A stretch of 64,000 bases of DNA from NCBI GenBank assembly GCA_051004015.1, contig JBPCKT010000002.1, positions 1-64,000 of the forward strand, read 5' to 3'. The stretch's first letter is position 1. Each line of letters opens with the position of its first letter. Source of the stretch: SXOA01 sp051004015 (GTDB taxonomy: Bacteria > Planctomycetota > Planctomycetia > Pirellulales > Pirellulaceae). This document shows, in pieces, positions 8,139 through 17,700 of this stretch. The position numbers and the translations under genes were made by a program. The notes under the pieces are model-generated. The model searched no databases and was not told where the DNA came from. It was given only the letters and a program-made list of their open reading frames with translations.

Positions 8139-9254
8139 TTAGTCGTCAAAGACGCTGGACGTATTCGACTTGTGAACGGTATACCCTTGGAAGTAGTGGA
8201 TGCCCGCATAAACATTGCCCCACCGTCCGTAAGCGTCACCGATGCCGCTGCCAGCCACGCCACGGATCGGCCCCCCATAGTTAATGTTCCGGTTGAGGAA
8301 CTTTACGGACCCGTCCACCAACGTGAACTGAGCACCATTAGGATGGGCACTCGAAGGACCAGGCCACTCGGTATTGATCCCCCAATGGTTAAGGTACACC
8401 GGCGCCATGATATGGGGGCTTGCCCACGGTCCCCAGAGTGATCCCGAGCTTCCGTCGGCCCTGAGTAACGGCCCAGCCGCATCACGCACCCACACGTGCT
8501 GATTGTCCCAGGCAGTCGGAGACACGAGGAGTGACCTGACGACCGCTTCGCTGCCGGTGTTACGAGCCCTGAAACCGGGACCTTCGCCCCACCGCGGTCC
8601 ACTTGCGGCACCGGTGGAACCGACTTCACCTACTAATATGACATTCGACGTTCCATCCTTGACGTCGTGAAGGCCAACAGGGTCGATCTCGGGAAACATG
8701 CCAGCTACCCCGACATCGCCGTACTTGTAACGGTGCCATGCCCAACCAGAACTCCCCGCGTAGGAGGTCCATCCAAAGCCATGTGGAAGGGTTACAAACT
8801 TTGGATCGGACGGGCACTGAAAGAGGGGGATGGTGATGGACCTGAGTAGCTTGCCGTCCGTCATTCTCTGATTGAAGGCGGGGAGGTTGAAGTTGATCTG
8901 ACTTTGAATCCCTTGTTGCTCCATTTGTGACAGGCTTAAAGCAATCCAACTGAAATTCCGATGTTCACCAACGACTAAGGGCCCACCGTTGGGGGCCAAG
9001 ATGGACGTCTCTAGTTTCGAGGTGCGGGCCCCCCAAAGGGTGTTGGGCGGGAACGTCTTATGGGTATCATGATAAAGGTGCAGTCCAATACCAATCTGCT
9101 TCAGGTTACTGGCACAATTAATGCGCCGCGCAGCTTCGCGCGCAAATTGAATCGCCGGGAGCAACAGTGCCACCAGCACGCCAATGATCGCAATGACCAC
9201 CAACAGTTCGACCAGCGTGAACGCCGATCGCCTCAATCTCGCAGATGACTTCAT
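8139..9254 (-). CDS. DUF1559 domain protein with prepilin-type N-terminus
   Basis: A 371-residue protein with the type IV prepilin methylation motif and hydrophobic helix at its start (RRSAFTLVELLVVIAIIGV). This is followed by the DUF1559 hallmarks AREAARRINCASNLKQIGI and a C-terminal LVDGSVKFLNRNI. The family is massively expanded in Planctomycetes and is probably secreted or displayed by a pseudopilin-like route; its precise role is unknown. The start is supported by GGAGG eight bases upstream. The prepilin peptidase is not encoded nearby. Confidence 0.95.
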   Translation of the reverse strand: MKSSARLRRSAFTLVELLVVIAIIGVLVALLLPAIQFAREAARRINCASNLKQIGIGLHLYHDTHKTFPPNTLWGARTSKLETSILAPNGGPLVVGEHRNFSWIALSLSQMEQQGIQSQINFNLPAFNQRMTDGKLLRSITIPLFQCPSDPKFVTLPHGFGWTSYAGSSGWAWHRYKYGDVGVAGMFPEIDPVGLHDVKDGTSNVILVGEVGSTGAASGPRWGEGPGFRARNTGSEAVVRSLLVSPTAWDNQHVWVRDAAGPLLRADGSSGSLWGPWASPHIMAPVYLNHWGINTEWPGPSSAHPNGAQFTLVDGSVKFLNRNINYGGPIRGVAGSGIGDAYGRWGNVYAGIHYFQGYTVHKSNTSSVFDD

Positions 9255-10172
9255 AAAACCTCCAATGAATCCTCAATAAAAACGGACGCTGATTGAGCCG
9301 AGGTTGCCTGAGCCTCGTCTCGAATCGACCCCAGCGGCGGAGAGCAGAAAAGGTGCCCGAACCCCGCTTCCATTGATTAGCCTATTCGTTTGAAACGCGA
9401 ATTGCTAGCCTGAGTTTGGCAATTTCTTCATTTTTTTCAGGCACCTTTGAAACCCTGGTTCGGCTGGTCACCGCCGGCTCGGTACGCCAAGTCTCTCGCC
9501 GAGGAGGCGACATTCTGTCGTAAAGGAAAAAACTGGGGAAAAGAACGGCAGTTGGCCAGTACGTTTGTCTTGCCGCGAATTCCAGCGTTGCCTATACTCC
9601 CGCTGGCATCCGAGTGAAATTAGGTGCCGGAAACTACTCTGGGCGGAAACAATTTCGCGGAGCGTGCGTAAGGAAGGGTGAGGCATTCGCCTCAGCATGT
9701 GTCCATCGAAAGGAGTCCACTGGCAAAAACGGAGTCTGGCCGCCGAATGTGCCCACATCCTGTGGGTGCGAACACTCATGTTGCTCTCCGGCAACAAGTT
9801 GTTCCCAAAGCACCAACTCCACGGCCGGCGTTCCGCCCTGTCCTTCGGCAGAGCCGGAATAGGCGCTTTCAATGGGGGAAACCGGTACAGGAGGATACCG
9901 CGACAATTGGGTTCTAGTCGCCGCGTTTTGCGGACGATGTTAGGGGTGTCATCGTGCTAGCGTTCGCTATCGTCTCGCCAGCCACGGAAAGCGCCTCTGA
10001 CATGGATCTGCGACGCCCGACTATGCAACCTGTGACCTAGAATTGAGGGACGTTATCAATCGTCCCTCCGCGTTTTCCGCACCTTTTTTGGAACTGGCGC
10101 AACTGTGATTCCGGTTTGGGCATCCCGCGAAACCGGGCCGCAGTCTGTCGCCGCCGCATGGAGAGACGTACG
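9255..10172. other. 918-base intergenic region between DUF1559 and flgM
   Basis: No open frame here has a convincing start, domain or composition. It holds the leader of the minus-strand DUF1559 gene at the left. Three small hairpins point toward flgM: CGGTA-CAGGAGGA-TACCG (9883-9900), GAGGGACG/CGTCCCTC (10045-10068) and CCGGTTT/AAACCGG (10111-10136). Regulatory RNA or leader functions are possible but unproven. Confidence 0.5.
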
Positions 10173-10451
10173 ATGGTAATCCAAGGCACTGCCCACGTTC
10201 ATGCCCCGCAGGGAATTTCGGCACCGCACCGGAATGTTCCCGCAAACGGCCCCAGTAGCACGCCCGCCAGCTACGGAGTGGACCAATTGGACATTTCCCC
10301 CGAAGCCGATCTTGTCGCCCAGGTTCACAACCTGCCGGACATCCGCGAGGATCGCGTGGCCCAAATCAAGGCCCAGATCGCCGACGGTACCTACGAGACC
10401 GAAGCGAAGCTCGACCTGGCCCTCAGCCGGCTACTCGACGAGATTGGATAA
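10173..10451 (+). CDS. flgM: Anti-sigma-28 factor FlgM
   Basis: A 92-residue protein. The C-terminal half (IREDRVAQIKAQIADGTY, then a sigma-binding helix ending ALSRLLDEIG) is the FlgM domain that binds flagellar sigma-28 and holds it inactive until hook completion. The N-terminus MVIQGTAHVHAPQGISAPH is of the type seen in planctomycete FlgM proteins, supporting the ATG at 10173, with GGAGAG nine bases upstream. No other flagellar gene lies in this window. A 10-base-pair hairpin follows the stop. Confidence 0.88.
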   Translation: MVIQGTAHVHAPQGISAPHRNVPANGPSSTPASYGVDQLDISPEADLVAQVHNLPDIREDRVAQIKAQIADGTYETEAKLDLALSRLLDEIG

Positions 10452-10476
10452 TTCCCTGCACAGTAGAAACGAGTGG

Positions 10477-10502
10477 CACGCCCACGGCTTTGCGTGGGCG
10501 TG
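10477..10502 (+). terminator. Hairpin downstream of flgM
   Basis: A perfect 10-base-pair stem CACGCCCACG/CGTGGGCGTG with a six-base loop starts 25 bases after the flgM stop. No U-tract follows, so it may act as a transcript-end stabiliser rather than a classical terminator. Confidence 0.5.
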
Positions 10503-10539
10503 ATTGCGGCATCTCTCCGCACTGTATTTTCTCCGCACC

Positions 10540-10568
10540 TTGGCATGGACGCTTCCCCCTCTTAGAAT
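10540..10568 (+). promoter_or_regulatory. Sigma-70-type promoter of the Fur-family gene
   Basis: TTGGCA (10540-10545) and TAGAAT (10563-10568) with a 17-base spacer. The expected transcription start falls inside the left arm of the inverted repeat that begins at 10569. Confidence 0.6.
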
Positions 10569-10648
10569 CTTATTGAGACAGCAGACCTATCCCTCCCGCC
10601 CAGTTTGGCCTGATTCCGGCTGCTGTTTTCGCGGGTTGTCTCAATAAG
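10569..10648. promoter_or_regulatory. Inverted-repeat operator candidate upstream of the Fur-family gene
   Basis: Two perfect 12-base arms, CTTATTGAGACA (10569-10580) and TGTCTCAATAAG (10637-10648), are separated by 56 bases. The left arm follows the -10 box directly and the right arm ends six bases before the ATG. The placement suggests autoregulation by the encoded metalloregulator, possibly by looping, or a leader hairpin that masks the start. Confidence 0.5.
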
Positions 10649-10654
10649 TGCTCT

Positions 10655-11158
10655 ATGTCCGACTCTGATTCGCTCGGCTCCGTGCAAGTTTCCCTGTCGC
10701 CACGGGACCGCTTCGTGGAGTTCCTCCAAAGCCGTGGGATGCGGGTGACGGCGCAGCGTCTGGCGCTGGTGGACCAGGTTTTCAGCCATCACGAGCACTT
10801 TGATGCCGACCAGCTTATGGAGCAACTGCCGAAGTCCGGCCAGGCGGGGCATGTCAGCCGGCCGACCGTCTATCGCACGCTGGCCGAATTCGTGGATGCC
10901 GGGCTGCTCCGCAAATTCGTCCTCAACGGCCGGGCCGTCTACGAACACGACTATGGCTATCCGCAGCATGACCATTTCCACTGCACCGAGTGCAACCGCC
11001 TCCTGGAGTTCGAGAACAAGGGCTTGGTAGCCCTGCGTGACGAGGTCGCTCGCGAGCACCACTTCCGCGTCACCAGCCACCGCCTCATCATCAACGGCAT
11101 CTGCCAGGACTGCGCCCGGGCCAAGCGCAAAAGCCGCAGCCGGATGAATATGATCTAA
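10655..11158 (+). CDS. Fur-family metal-responsive transcriptional regulator
   Basis: A 167-residue protein. Residues about 15-90 form the winged helix (GMRVTAQRLALVDQVF ... SRPTVYRTLAEFVDAGLL). The C-terminal dimerisation domain has the metal ligands HDHFHCTEC and a second CxxC (ICQDC). Fur, Zur and PerR share these features and sequence alone does not decide among them. A basic tail (KRKSRSRMNM) is present. It is preceded by a clear promoter overlapped by an inverted repeat, suggesting autoregulation. Confidence 0.92.
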   Translation: MSDSDSLGSVQVSLSPRDRFVEFLQSRGMRVTAQRLALVDQVFSHHEHFDADQLMEQLPKSGQAGHVSRPTVYRTLAEFVDAGLLRKFVLNGRAVYEHDYGYPQHDHFHCTECNRLLEFENKGLVALRDEVAREHHFRVTSHRLIINGICQDCARAKRKSRSRMNMI

Positions 11159-11260
11159 CGGCTGGCACTTGGATTTCGGGACTCGGAAGTCAGGGCGCAC
11201 TGAATCGGAAGAGTGATTTGAAATTTGAGATTTGAAATCTGAGACAGGGGAACAGCCGGC

Positions 11261-11815
11261 ATGTACAGCAAATCCGCCCTGATGGCGATCGTTCGGGAAA
11301 AGGCCCTTCAACTGGGTCAATTCAAGCTGGCATCGGGGAAAATGTCCCCCTTCTATCTCGACTGCCGCAAGGTGACGCTGGATAGCGGGGGGGCGAACCA
11401 GATTGCCGATGGGATGCTGGAGGTGCTGGCTGCCGATTGGCCGGATGCGGTCGGCGGGATGGCGATCGGGGCCGATCCGATCACCGCGGCCATCATTACC
11501 GTGGCGGGGCGAAGCGGCAAATCGCTCAAGGGCTTCATCGTCCGCAAGGAAGCCAAGCAGCACGGCACCGGGCGGGACGTGGAAGGCCCGGTCAATCCCG
11601 GCGAGCGGTGCGTCATCGTGGAGGATGTCGTCACCACCGGCGGCAGTTCGCTGGCCGCCATCGAAAAGGCCGAAGCCTTCGGCCTGAAAGTCCTCGGCGT
11701 CCTGGCCATCATCGACCGGCTGGAAGGGGGCGCGGCGGCGCTGGCCGCCAAGGGCTACAAGCTCCAAACACTACTGACCATCCGGGATTTTGGAATCGAG
11801 CCGGCGGTTGGGTGA
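11261..11815 (+). CDS. pyrE: Orotate phosphoribosyltransferase
   Basis: A 184-residue protein catalysing orotate plus PRPP to orotidine 5'-monophosphate in pyrimidine synthesis. The N-terminal KLASGKMSPFYLDCRKV and the PRPP-binding loop CVIVEDVVTTGGSSLAAIEKAE are diagnostic. AGGGGA precedes the ATG. The 100 bases upstream contain an AT-rich repeat-like string (GATTTGAAATTTGAGATTTG, from 11215). A composite palindrome lies five bases past the stop. No other pyr gene is adjacent. Confidence 0.95.
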   Translation: MYSKSALMAIVREKALQLGQFKLASGKMSPFYLDCRKVTLDSGGANQIADGMLEVLAADWPDAVGGMAIGADPITAAIITVAGRSGKSLKGFIVRKEAKQHGTGRDVEGPVNPGERCVIVEDVVTTGGSSLAAIEKAEAFGLKVLGVLAIIDRLEGGAAALAAKGYKLQTLLTIRDFGIEPAVG

Positions 11816-11820
11816 GTCAG

Positions 11821-11872
11821 TTCGTAGTAACCGGCTTTAGCCGGTTAGCCCGCTGAAGCGGGTTACTACGAA
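11821..11872. repeat. Composite REP-like palindrome downstream of pyrE
   Basis: Outer 12-base arms TTCGTAGTAACC and GGTTACTACGAA enclose two further hairpins, ACCGGCTTTAGCCGGT and CCCGCTGAAGCGGG. A half-length relative with the same right arm (AACCCGCTGAAGCGGGTTAC plus TACGAA) is at 28903-28928. The element fills the pyrE-ruvB gap and could act as a bidirectional transcript-end hairpin. Confidence 0.8.
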
Positions 11873-11917
11873 CAGCCCCGTGCCGCTATACTTGGACCAC
11901 TCTGGAATCGCCCGCCC

Positions 11918-12946
11918 ATGTCCCGAGAGCCCATCCTCACTTCCGCCGCCGCAAACCCCGAGGAGGAGGACCGGGAACTCCGTCCCCAGCGGATGCGCGA
12001 CATGGTTGGCCAACGGGAAGTGATGGAGCGGCTGGACATCGCGGTCGATGCGGCCCGCAAACGGGGAGAGTCGCTGGGGCACATCCTCTTCGACGGACCG
12101 CCCGGTTTGGGCAAGACGACCTTCGCCACCTGCATCCCCCGCGAGCTCAATGTGCCGCTCGTCACCTCCAGCGGCCCCGCGCTCAAAGCGCCGAAGGATT
12201 TGATTCCCTATCTCACGAATATGGAAGAGAACGCGGTCCTGTTCATCGACGAAATCCATCGGCTCCCCAAGCCCGTGGAAGAGTACCTCTACACGGCCAT
12301 GGAGGACTTTCGGCTGGACATTGTGCTGGGCGAGGGAGTCAACGCCCGCACAATTAACCTCAAGCTGAAGAAGTTCACGCTCATCGGCGCTACCACCCGC
12401 GCGGGAATGCTTTCCGCCCCGCTGCGGGACCGGTTTCACATGCGCGAACATCTCGGCTTTTACGGCCTGCCGGAAATGACGGAAATCCTGCGGCGGAGCG
12501 CCAAGAAGCTGAATGTCCGACTGGCGGAGGATGCCGCCCTGGAAATCGCCAAACGCAGCCGGGCCACGCCGCGGATCGGCAACAACCGGCTTCGCTGGAT
12601 ACGAGATTTTGCGGACAGCAAAGCGGGAGGAAACGCCACGCTGGAAGTTTCTCGGGCCGCCTTAGAGATGGCGGGCATTGATACGCTGGGGCTCGACAAG
12701 CAGGACCGCGGATACCTGGAAACGCTCATCCGCGTTTTCGGCGGCGGGCCGGCGGGGGTGGAGGCGATCGCCCATACCATGAACCTCGCCACGGACACGC
12801 TCTCGGATGAAGTGGAGCCGTTTCTCCTGCGGAGCGAACTGGTCATCCGCTCGCCGCGCGGCCGTGTCGCCACCGCCAAGGCGTACGAACACCTCCGGCT
12901 CCCTCCGCCGCTGAGCAGTGCGGAGGGACAAACGACACTTTTTTAG
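11918..12946 (+). CDS. ruvB: Holliday junction branch migration ATPase RuvB
   Basis: A 342-residue AAA+ motor of the RuvABC complex. The start of the core is LRPQRMRDMVGQ. Walker A is GPPGLGKT (60-67), Walker B LFIDEIHRL, sensor 1 IGATTRAG, and the arginine-finger region APLRDRF. The C-terminal winged helix includes RGYLETL and a late SPRGRVAT segment. The length is typical. ruvA and ruvC are not adjacent. Confidence 0.96.
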   Translation: MSREPILTSAAANPEEEDRELRPQRMRDMVGQREVMERLDIAVDAARKRGESLGHILFDGPPGLGKTTFATCIPRELNVPLVTSSGPALKAPKDLIPYLTNMEENAVLFIDEIHRLPKPVEEYLYTAMEDFRLDIVLGEGVNARTINLKLKKFTLIGATTRAGMLSAPLRDRFHMREHLGFYGLPEMTEILRRSAKKLNVRLAEDAALEIAKRSRATPRIGNNRLRWIRDFADSKAGGNATLEVSRAALEMAGIDTLGLDKQDRGYLETLIRVFGGGPAGVEAIAHTMNLATDTLSDEVEPFLLRSELVIRSPRGRVATAKAYEHLRLPPPLSSAEGQTTLF

Positions 12947-12950
12947 TGCG

Positions 12951-13232
12951 CTACCAGTTGTAGTAATAGCCGCCGTAATAAGGCTGGCTATAGCCGCCGT
13001 AGTAGGGCTGGCTATAGCCTCCGTAGTAATAGGGGCTGGCATACCCGCCGTAATAGGGCCGGTAGTAAGACCGATAATACGGCCGGTAATAGGGTCGATA
13101 GGGGGGTGCCGCGATTCGAATCCCCGCTCGGACCCACGGCCTGGCTTCCGCCGGAGTCGAGGTTCCCGGGGCAATGCCGAGCGTGACTGCAAACGCGGCG
13201 GCGGCGGCAAGGGCAAGTAGTATACGTCTCAT
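12951..13232 (-). CDS. Secreted Tyr/Pro/Gly-rich repeat peptide
   Basis: A 93-residue protein with a signal peptide (RRILLALAAAAAFAVTLGI, cleavage likely near AEA-RPW). The mature chain is made almost wholly of short Tyr-rich repeats: RPYYRPYYRSYYRPYY, then GGYSQPYYGGYSQPYYGG. AGGAG lies seven bases before the ATG. It is probably exported and perhaps a wall or surface component; its function is unknown. Convergent with ruvB, with a four-base gap. Confidence 0.8.
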   Translation of the reverse strand: MRRILLALAAAAAFAVTLGIAPGTSTPAEARPWVRAGIRIAAPPYRPYYRPYYRSYYRPYYGGYASPYYYGGYSQPYYGGYSQPYYGGYYYNW

Positions 13233-13494
13233 GGCGATTCTCCTGGTTTTTTAGTGGGAGTTGAGGCGGGGGCGCATGAGCGCCGGAATACACAATCCAT
13301 ACATGCAGGTGTTAAGCAATCGCAATGCCGATACCCGGTACTTCTTCCTAAGTTATTAGTTGCCAGGAGGTTGCGGCCCTGGTTTAGGGAGGCCCCTTTG
13401 GCCCTGGTGGGAGCGACGAAAGCCAGGCTGATCCTTGGAATGTCAAACCGTGGGCATCCTGGGCAATTCGCCGGACTGGTGCTTCAATGGAGTC

Positions 13495-14721
13495 ATGAAG
13501 CTCAAATGCACGCCGGATGACTTTGAAGTGGAGGAGAAAGTCACCCTGTACCCCAGCGGCGGACCGTTCGGTCTCTACCGCTTAACAAAAACATCGCTCG
13601 GAACTCCCGAGGCGATTGATGCTGTCCTGGCGAAATGGAATCTGGCGCGCTGGCAGCTTGGATACGCGGGACTCAAGGACAAGCACGCCCTGACGCGGCA
13701 GTATTTGACCATCAAAGCCGGACCGCGGCAGGGAATGCGGCAGACGAATTTGGAGCTCGAATATCTGGGGCAAGTGGCCGAGCCGATTCATGCCAAGGAC
13801 ATCCGCGCGAATGCGTTCGCCGTCGTCCTGCGGGACATGCCGCCGGCCGAAGTCGCCTCCGCCGCCACGGCGATGGAGCAAATCGGCCAGTTCGGCCTGC
13901 CGAATTATTTTGACGACCAGCGATTTGGCTCGCTCGGCAAGTGCGGTGAGTTCATCGCCCGGCCTTGGTGCTTGGGGGACTACGAGCGAGCGCTCTGGCT
14001 GGCGCTCGCGGAGCCCAATGTGCACGATACTCCCGACGAGCAGCAGCAGAAGGCGATTCTCCGTGAGCACTGGGGAAAATGGCCGGAAAGCAAAGCGGCC
14101 CTGGCTCGCTCGCATCGCCGCAGCGTCATTACCTTTCTGGCGGACAAACCGGTGAAGCCTGATTTCAAGCGGGCCCTCGCCCTCATCCGGCAAGATTTGC
14201 GGAGCATCTATCTCGCCGCGTTTCAAAGCGACTTGTGGAACGGCATGTTGGCGGCTCTGCTGCGGAAGGTATGTCCGGCGGAGAGTCTGGCCGCCCGAAA
14301 AATCGGCAAGCGGGACCTGCCGTTCTATGCCGCGCTGGACGACCGTGCGAAAACGCTGCTCCGCGAGACGCTGCTGCCGCTCCCTTCCGCCCGCTTGCAT
14401 CTGGAGGAAGGGCCGGTCAAGCAGTTGGTGGAGGAAGTGCTGGCCGCGGAAGGGATGGAGCTGCGACAGGTGCGGCTTAAGTTTCCGCGGGACACTTTTT
14501 TTTCCAAAGGAGAGCGGCCGGCGATTTTCTTTCCGGCCGGTGTCTCTCACGAGGTTGCTGCCGACGATTTCTACCGCGGCCAACAGAAGATGACGCTCCG
14601 CTTTGAGCTGCCGCGAGGAGCATACGCGACGATTCTCGTCAAGCGCGTGACCGACATCAATTTGGAAGCGGAGGAATTCGAAAACGAGCCGGCTTCCCAA
14701 GCGGCTGCGCCGGTGGATTAG
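13495..14721 (+). CDS. truD: tRNA pseudouridine(13) synthase TruD
   Basis: A 408-residue enzyme that isomerises U13 of tRNA. The N-terminal DDFEVEE motif and the catalytic loop GYAGLKDKHALTRQY with Asp62 are TruD hallmarks. NYFDDQRFGS (motif for the insertion domain) and the C-terminal KFPRDTFFSKGERP follow. The start at 13495 (MKLKCTPDDFEVEE) is chosen over an in-frame ATG at 13435 because the extra 20 residues are not family-like. The 262 bases upstream show nothing else recognisable. Confidence 0.93.
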   Translation: MKLKCTPDDFEVEEKVTLYPSGGPFGLYRLTKTSLGTPEAIDAVLAKWNLARWQLGYAGLKDKHALTRQYLTIKAGPRQGMRQTNLELEYLGQVAEPIHAKDIRANAFAVVLRDMPPAEVASAATAMEQIGQFGLPNYFDDQRFGSLGKCGEFIARPWCLGDYERALWLALAEPNVHDTPDEQQQKAILREHWGKWPESKAALARSHRRSVITFLADKPVKPDFKRALALIRQDLRSIYLAAFQSDLWNGMLAALLRKVCPAESLAARKIGKRDLPFYAALDDRAKTLLRETLLPLPSARLHLEEGPVKQLVEEVLAAEGMELRQVRLKFPRDTFFSKGERPAIFFPAGVSHEVAADDFYRGQQKMTLRFELPRGAYATILVKRVTDINLEAEEFENEPASQAAAPVD

Positions 14722-14785
14722 ACTGGCACATCGCGGCGACTGCCGTCCTGCCGGAAATATCCTGCCGATTTGAGGGGCCTGCCTG

Positions 14786-17700
14786 ATGAGACTGCCGAAC
14801 TTCGTGCTCGCACTTGCTCTTTTCCTTCTCGCCGGCTCTTGCCTGGCTCAAGCCCCTGTTCCGCCGCAGTTGCAGTTTCTGGAGGGGCACAAAGGGGCGG
14901 TGCGGGATGTAGCCTATACCGCTGACAACAAGCTGCTGCTCAGCGTTGGCCTGGATGGCTCGCTGCGGGTGTGGGACCGCACGACGGGACAGTTGGTGCG
15001 CACCATCGCTGCCCACAGCCGGCCGAATCTCTGCCTGACGCTCACTCCCGATGGCCTGCAAGCCATCACCGGCGGCGTGGACGGAAGCCTGAAGTTTTTC
15101 GATGTTCCCCGCCCTTCGGCCCTGTTTGAAATTGCGGGCATTCCTGCCGCACCAACCGCTATCGCACCCTCAGCCGATGGAAAATTCGTCCTCACGGGCG
15201 ATGCCGGCAATTACGTGCGGCTGTTCGACGCCACGACAAAGGCCCATGTGCGAGACTACCCCGGCAGCGCAGGCGGCGTGACCGGCGTTGCGGCTTTCCC
15301 GGAGCAGAAGCTGATTCTGGCGACTGCGGCTGATGGAGCGCTCAGGGGTTGGAACTTTGATACAGCAGCGCCCACGGGATTGATTCAATTCCCGTCCGCG
15401 ACGGCCCTGGCCGTGCATCAGCAGGGAAAGCTCCTCGCCGTGACCGGCGCTGATGGCGTGCTGCGGCTGGCCTCGTGGCCGCCGACCATTCCGCAATCGC
15501 TGGCCGGACATACCGACCAGGTAACAGCCGTTGTCATGTCGGCGGATGGGAGCATTTTAGGGAGTGGAGGTATTGATTCGCAGGTGCTGCTGTTCAAAAA
15601 GGATGGATCGCCGCTGCGGCCGCTTCCCGCCGGGCCAGGGAAAATTGGCTCCCTCGCGCTCAGTGCCGACTCCAAACTCGCCGCTGCTGGCAGTGATACT
15701 GGCGCAATCAAGTTCTGGCTCACCGGGGACGGCGCGGACAAAGGAATGCTCGCCGGCCACGTCGGCGCGGTTTCCTCGCTGTCCTTTCATCCCACCGATC
15801 CGCGCCTGGCTTCCACCGGGGCGGACGGCACCGTCCGCATCTGGCGGCTGCCGAGTGTTTCCGCGCCATGGCCGGGACACACGCAGCCCGTGACCGTGCT
15901 GGCGATGTCCAAAGATGGCAAAACGGCGGTCACGGCCGCGGCGGACAAGAGTGTCCGCATCTGGAATACGGCCACCGGCAAGCCGGTTCGCGTCCTCGAA
16001 AATCTTCCCCAGCCGATTATGACGGCAGCCGTCTCGCCCAGTGGCAAGCAAGTGGCACTGGGGGACGTCGCGGGCGAAGTCACGGTACAAAACTCGGCGG
16101 ACGGCAAAGGAGCGTTCACTTTGGTCGCTCATGTCGGCGGCGTGACTGGCCTGGCCTGGCTCGACGACGAAAAAATCCTGGCGACCTGCGGCAACGACGG
16201 CCTGCTGAAGTACTGGCGACTGCCGCCAGTGCAGCCGATCAAGCTGGCCAATCAGGAAGCGGTGAAGGCCGTGGTCCTGTCCCCGGATGGCAAGACCATC
16301 GCGGCGACGAATTCCGATGGCAGCGTCCGCCTCGTCACCCTGGCCACTGGGAAAGAAGCCAAGAAGCTCGCCGCATTCTCCACCGCAGTCACCACGCTCA
16401 CCGCCAGCAGCGACCGCGCCATCCTGGCTGCCGGCAGTGCCAGCGGTCAGGTGCACCTCTGGAACTTTGCCGATGGAACTCCTCGCGGGACAGTGGGCGG
16501 ACACACCGGCCCGGTGCAAGCCATTGCTCTCCATCCCAAGCTCCCGCAACTGGCCACTGGTGGTGACGACGGTACCATTCGCCTCTGGAATCTCCCTCAG
16601 CCGGCAGCGGAGATTGCTCATCACAAAGCTTCCGTCCGCGTCGTTGCCGTCTCTCCCGATGCCAAGACCGCGCTCACTGGAGACACCACCGGCATCGCCC
16701 AACTCTGGTCGCTGCCGGATTTGAAGGCCGCTGCTGCGCTTACCGGCGGCAAGGCCCCGCTCTTCGCCGCCGCCTTTCGCCGCGACAATCAGCAAGCGGC
16801 GCTTGGCGACGCCGACGGGATGGTGCGGCTGTATGGAACCGTCGATGGAGAGTCGGCGGGACTGCTGGGGGCTCATGAGGGGGCCGTTACCGGCGTGAGC
16901 TTCCATCCGAACAACGCGCAAATGGCTACCAGCGGAGCCGACGGCACGCTGCGACTTTGGCAACTGCCCATTGTTTCGCCCCAACCACTCGCCAAACATA
17001 CGGCGGCGATCAACGCCGTCGCGGTCACGAGCGATGGCCTCCTAAGCCTCTCAGGTGGCAGCGACAAATTCGTGCATGTCCTCGACCACGCCACCGGCAA
17101 GCCGCGATCGTCCGTCGAATTGCCCGCTCCCATCACAGCGCTCGCTGCCGCGCCCGACAACAGCACCGGGGTTGCCGCCACGCAAAGCGGCACGCTCCAC
17201 TTTTTCGCTCTGGCCGATGGCGCGGTCACGGCTCAAATCGGCGCGCATCCCGGCCCGGTCAGCGGTGTCGCCTACAAGCCACAAGGGGGCCAGCTCGCCA
17301 CCACTGGAGCCGACGGCAAGGTGCGCTTGTGGGAAATCCCCGCTCCTCAGAAGTTGCTCAGCGACCACACCGCCAAGATTACCGCCGTCGCCCTCAGCCC
17401 CAATGGCCTGCTTCTCGCCACGGCGGCGGCGGATAAGAGCGTCCGCATCTGGAACGTGGCCGATGGCGCGGCAAGCTGGACGCTCGGTCACGCCGACTCT
17501 GTTACCGCGCTCGCGTGGAAGTCGGACAGCACGCAGCTCGTCACCGCTTCGGCGGACAAAACTATTCGCGTCTGGAACATCGCCGATGGCAAGCAAGCGG
17601 TGCTGCTGGAGAAGGCTTCTGCGATTACGAATGGCGTTGCATTCGCCCCCGACGGTGCCAGCATTTATGCCGCAGGCACAGACAAAGTCATTCGCCAGTG

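Noticed and set aside
10473..10491. Sigma-54 promoter-like TGGCACG motif after flgM
   Set aside because: The -12 element reads CGGC rather than TTGC, and the bases form a perfect 10-base-pair hairpin, so a transcript-end structure explains them better.
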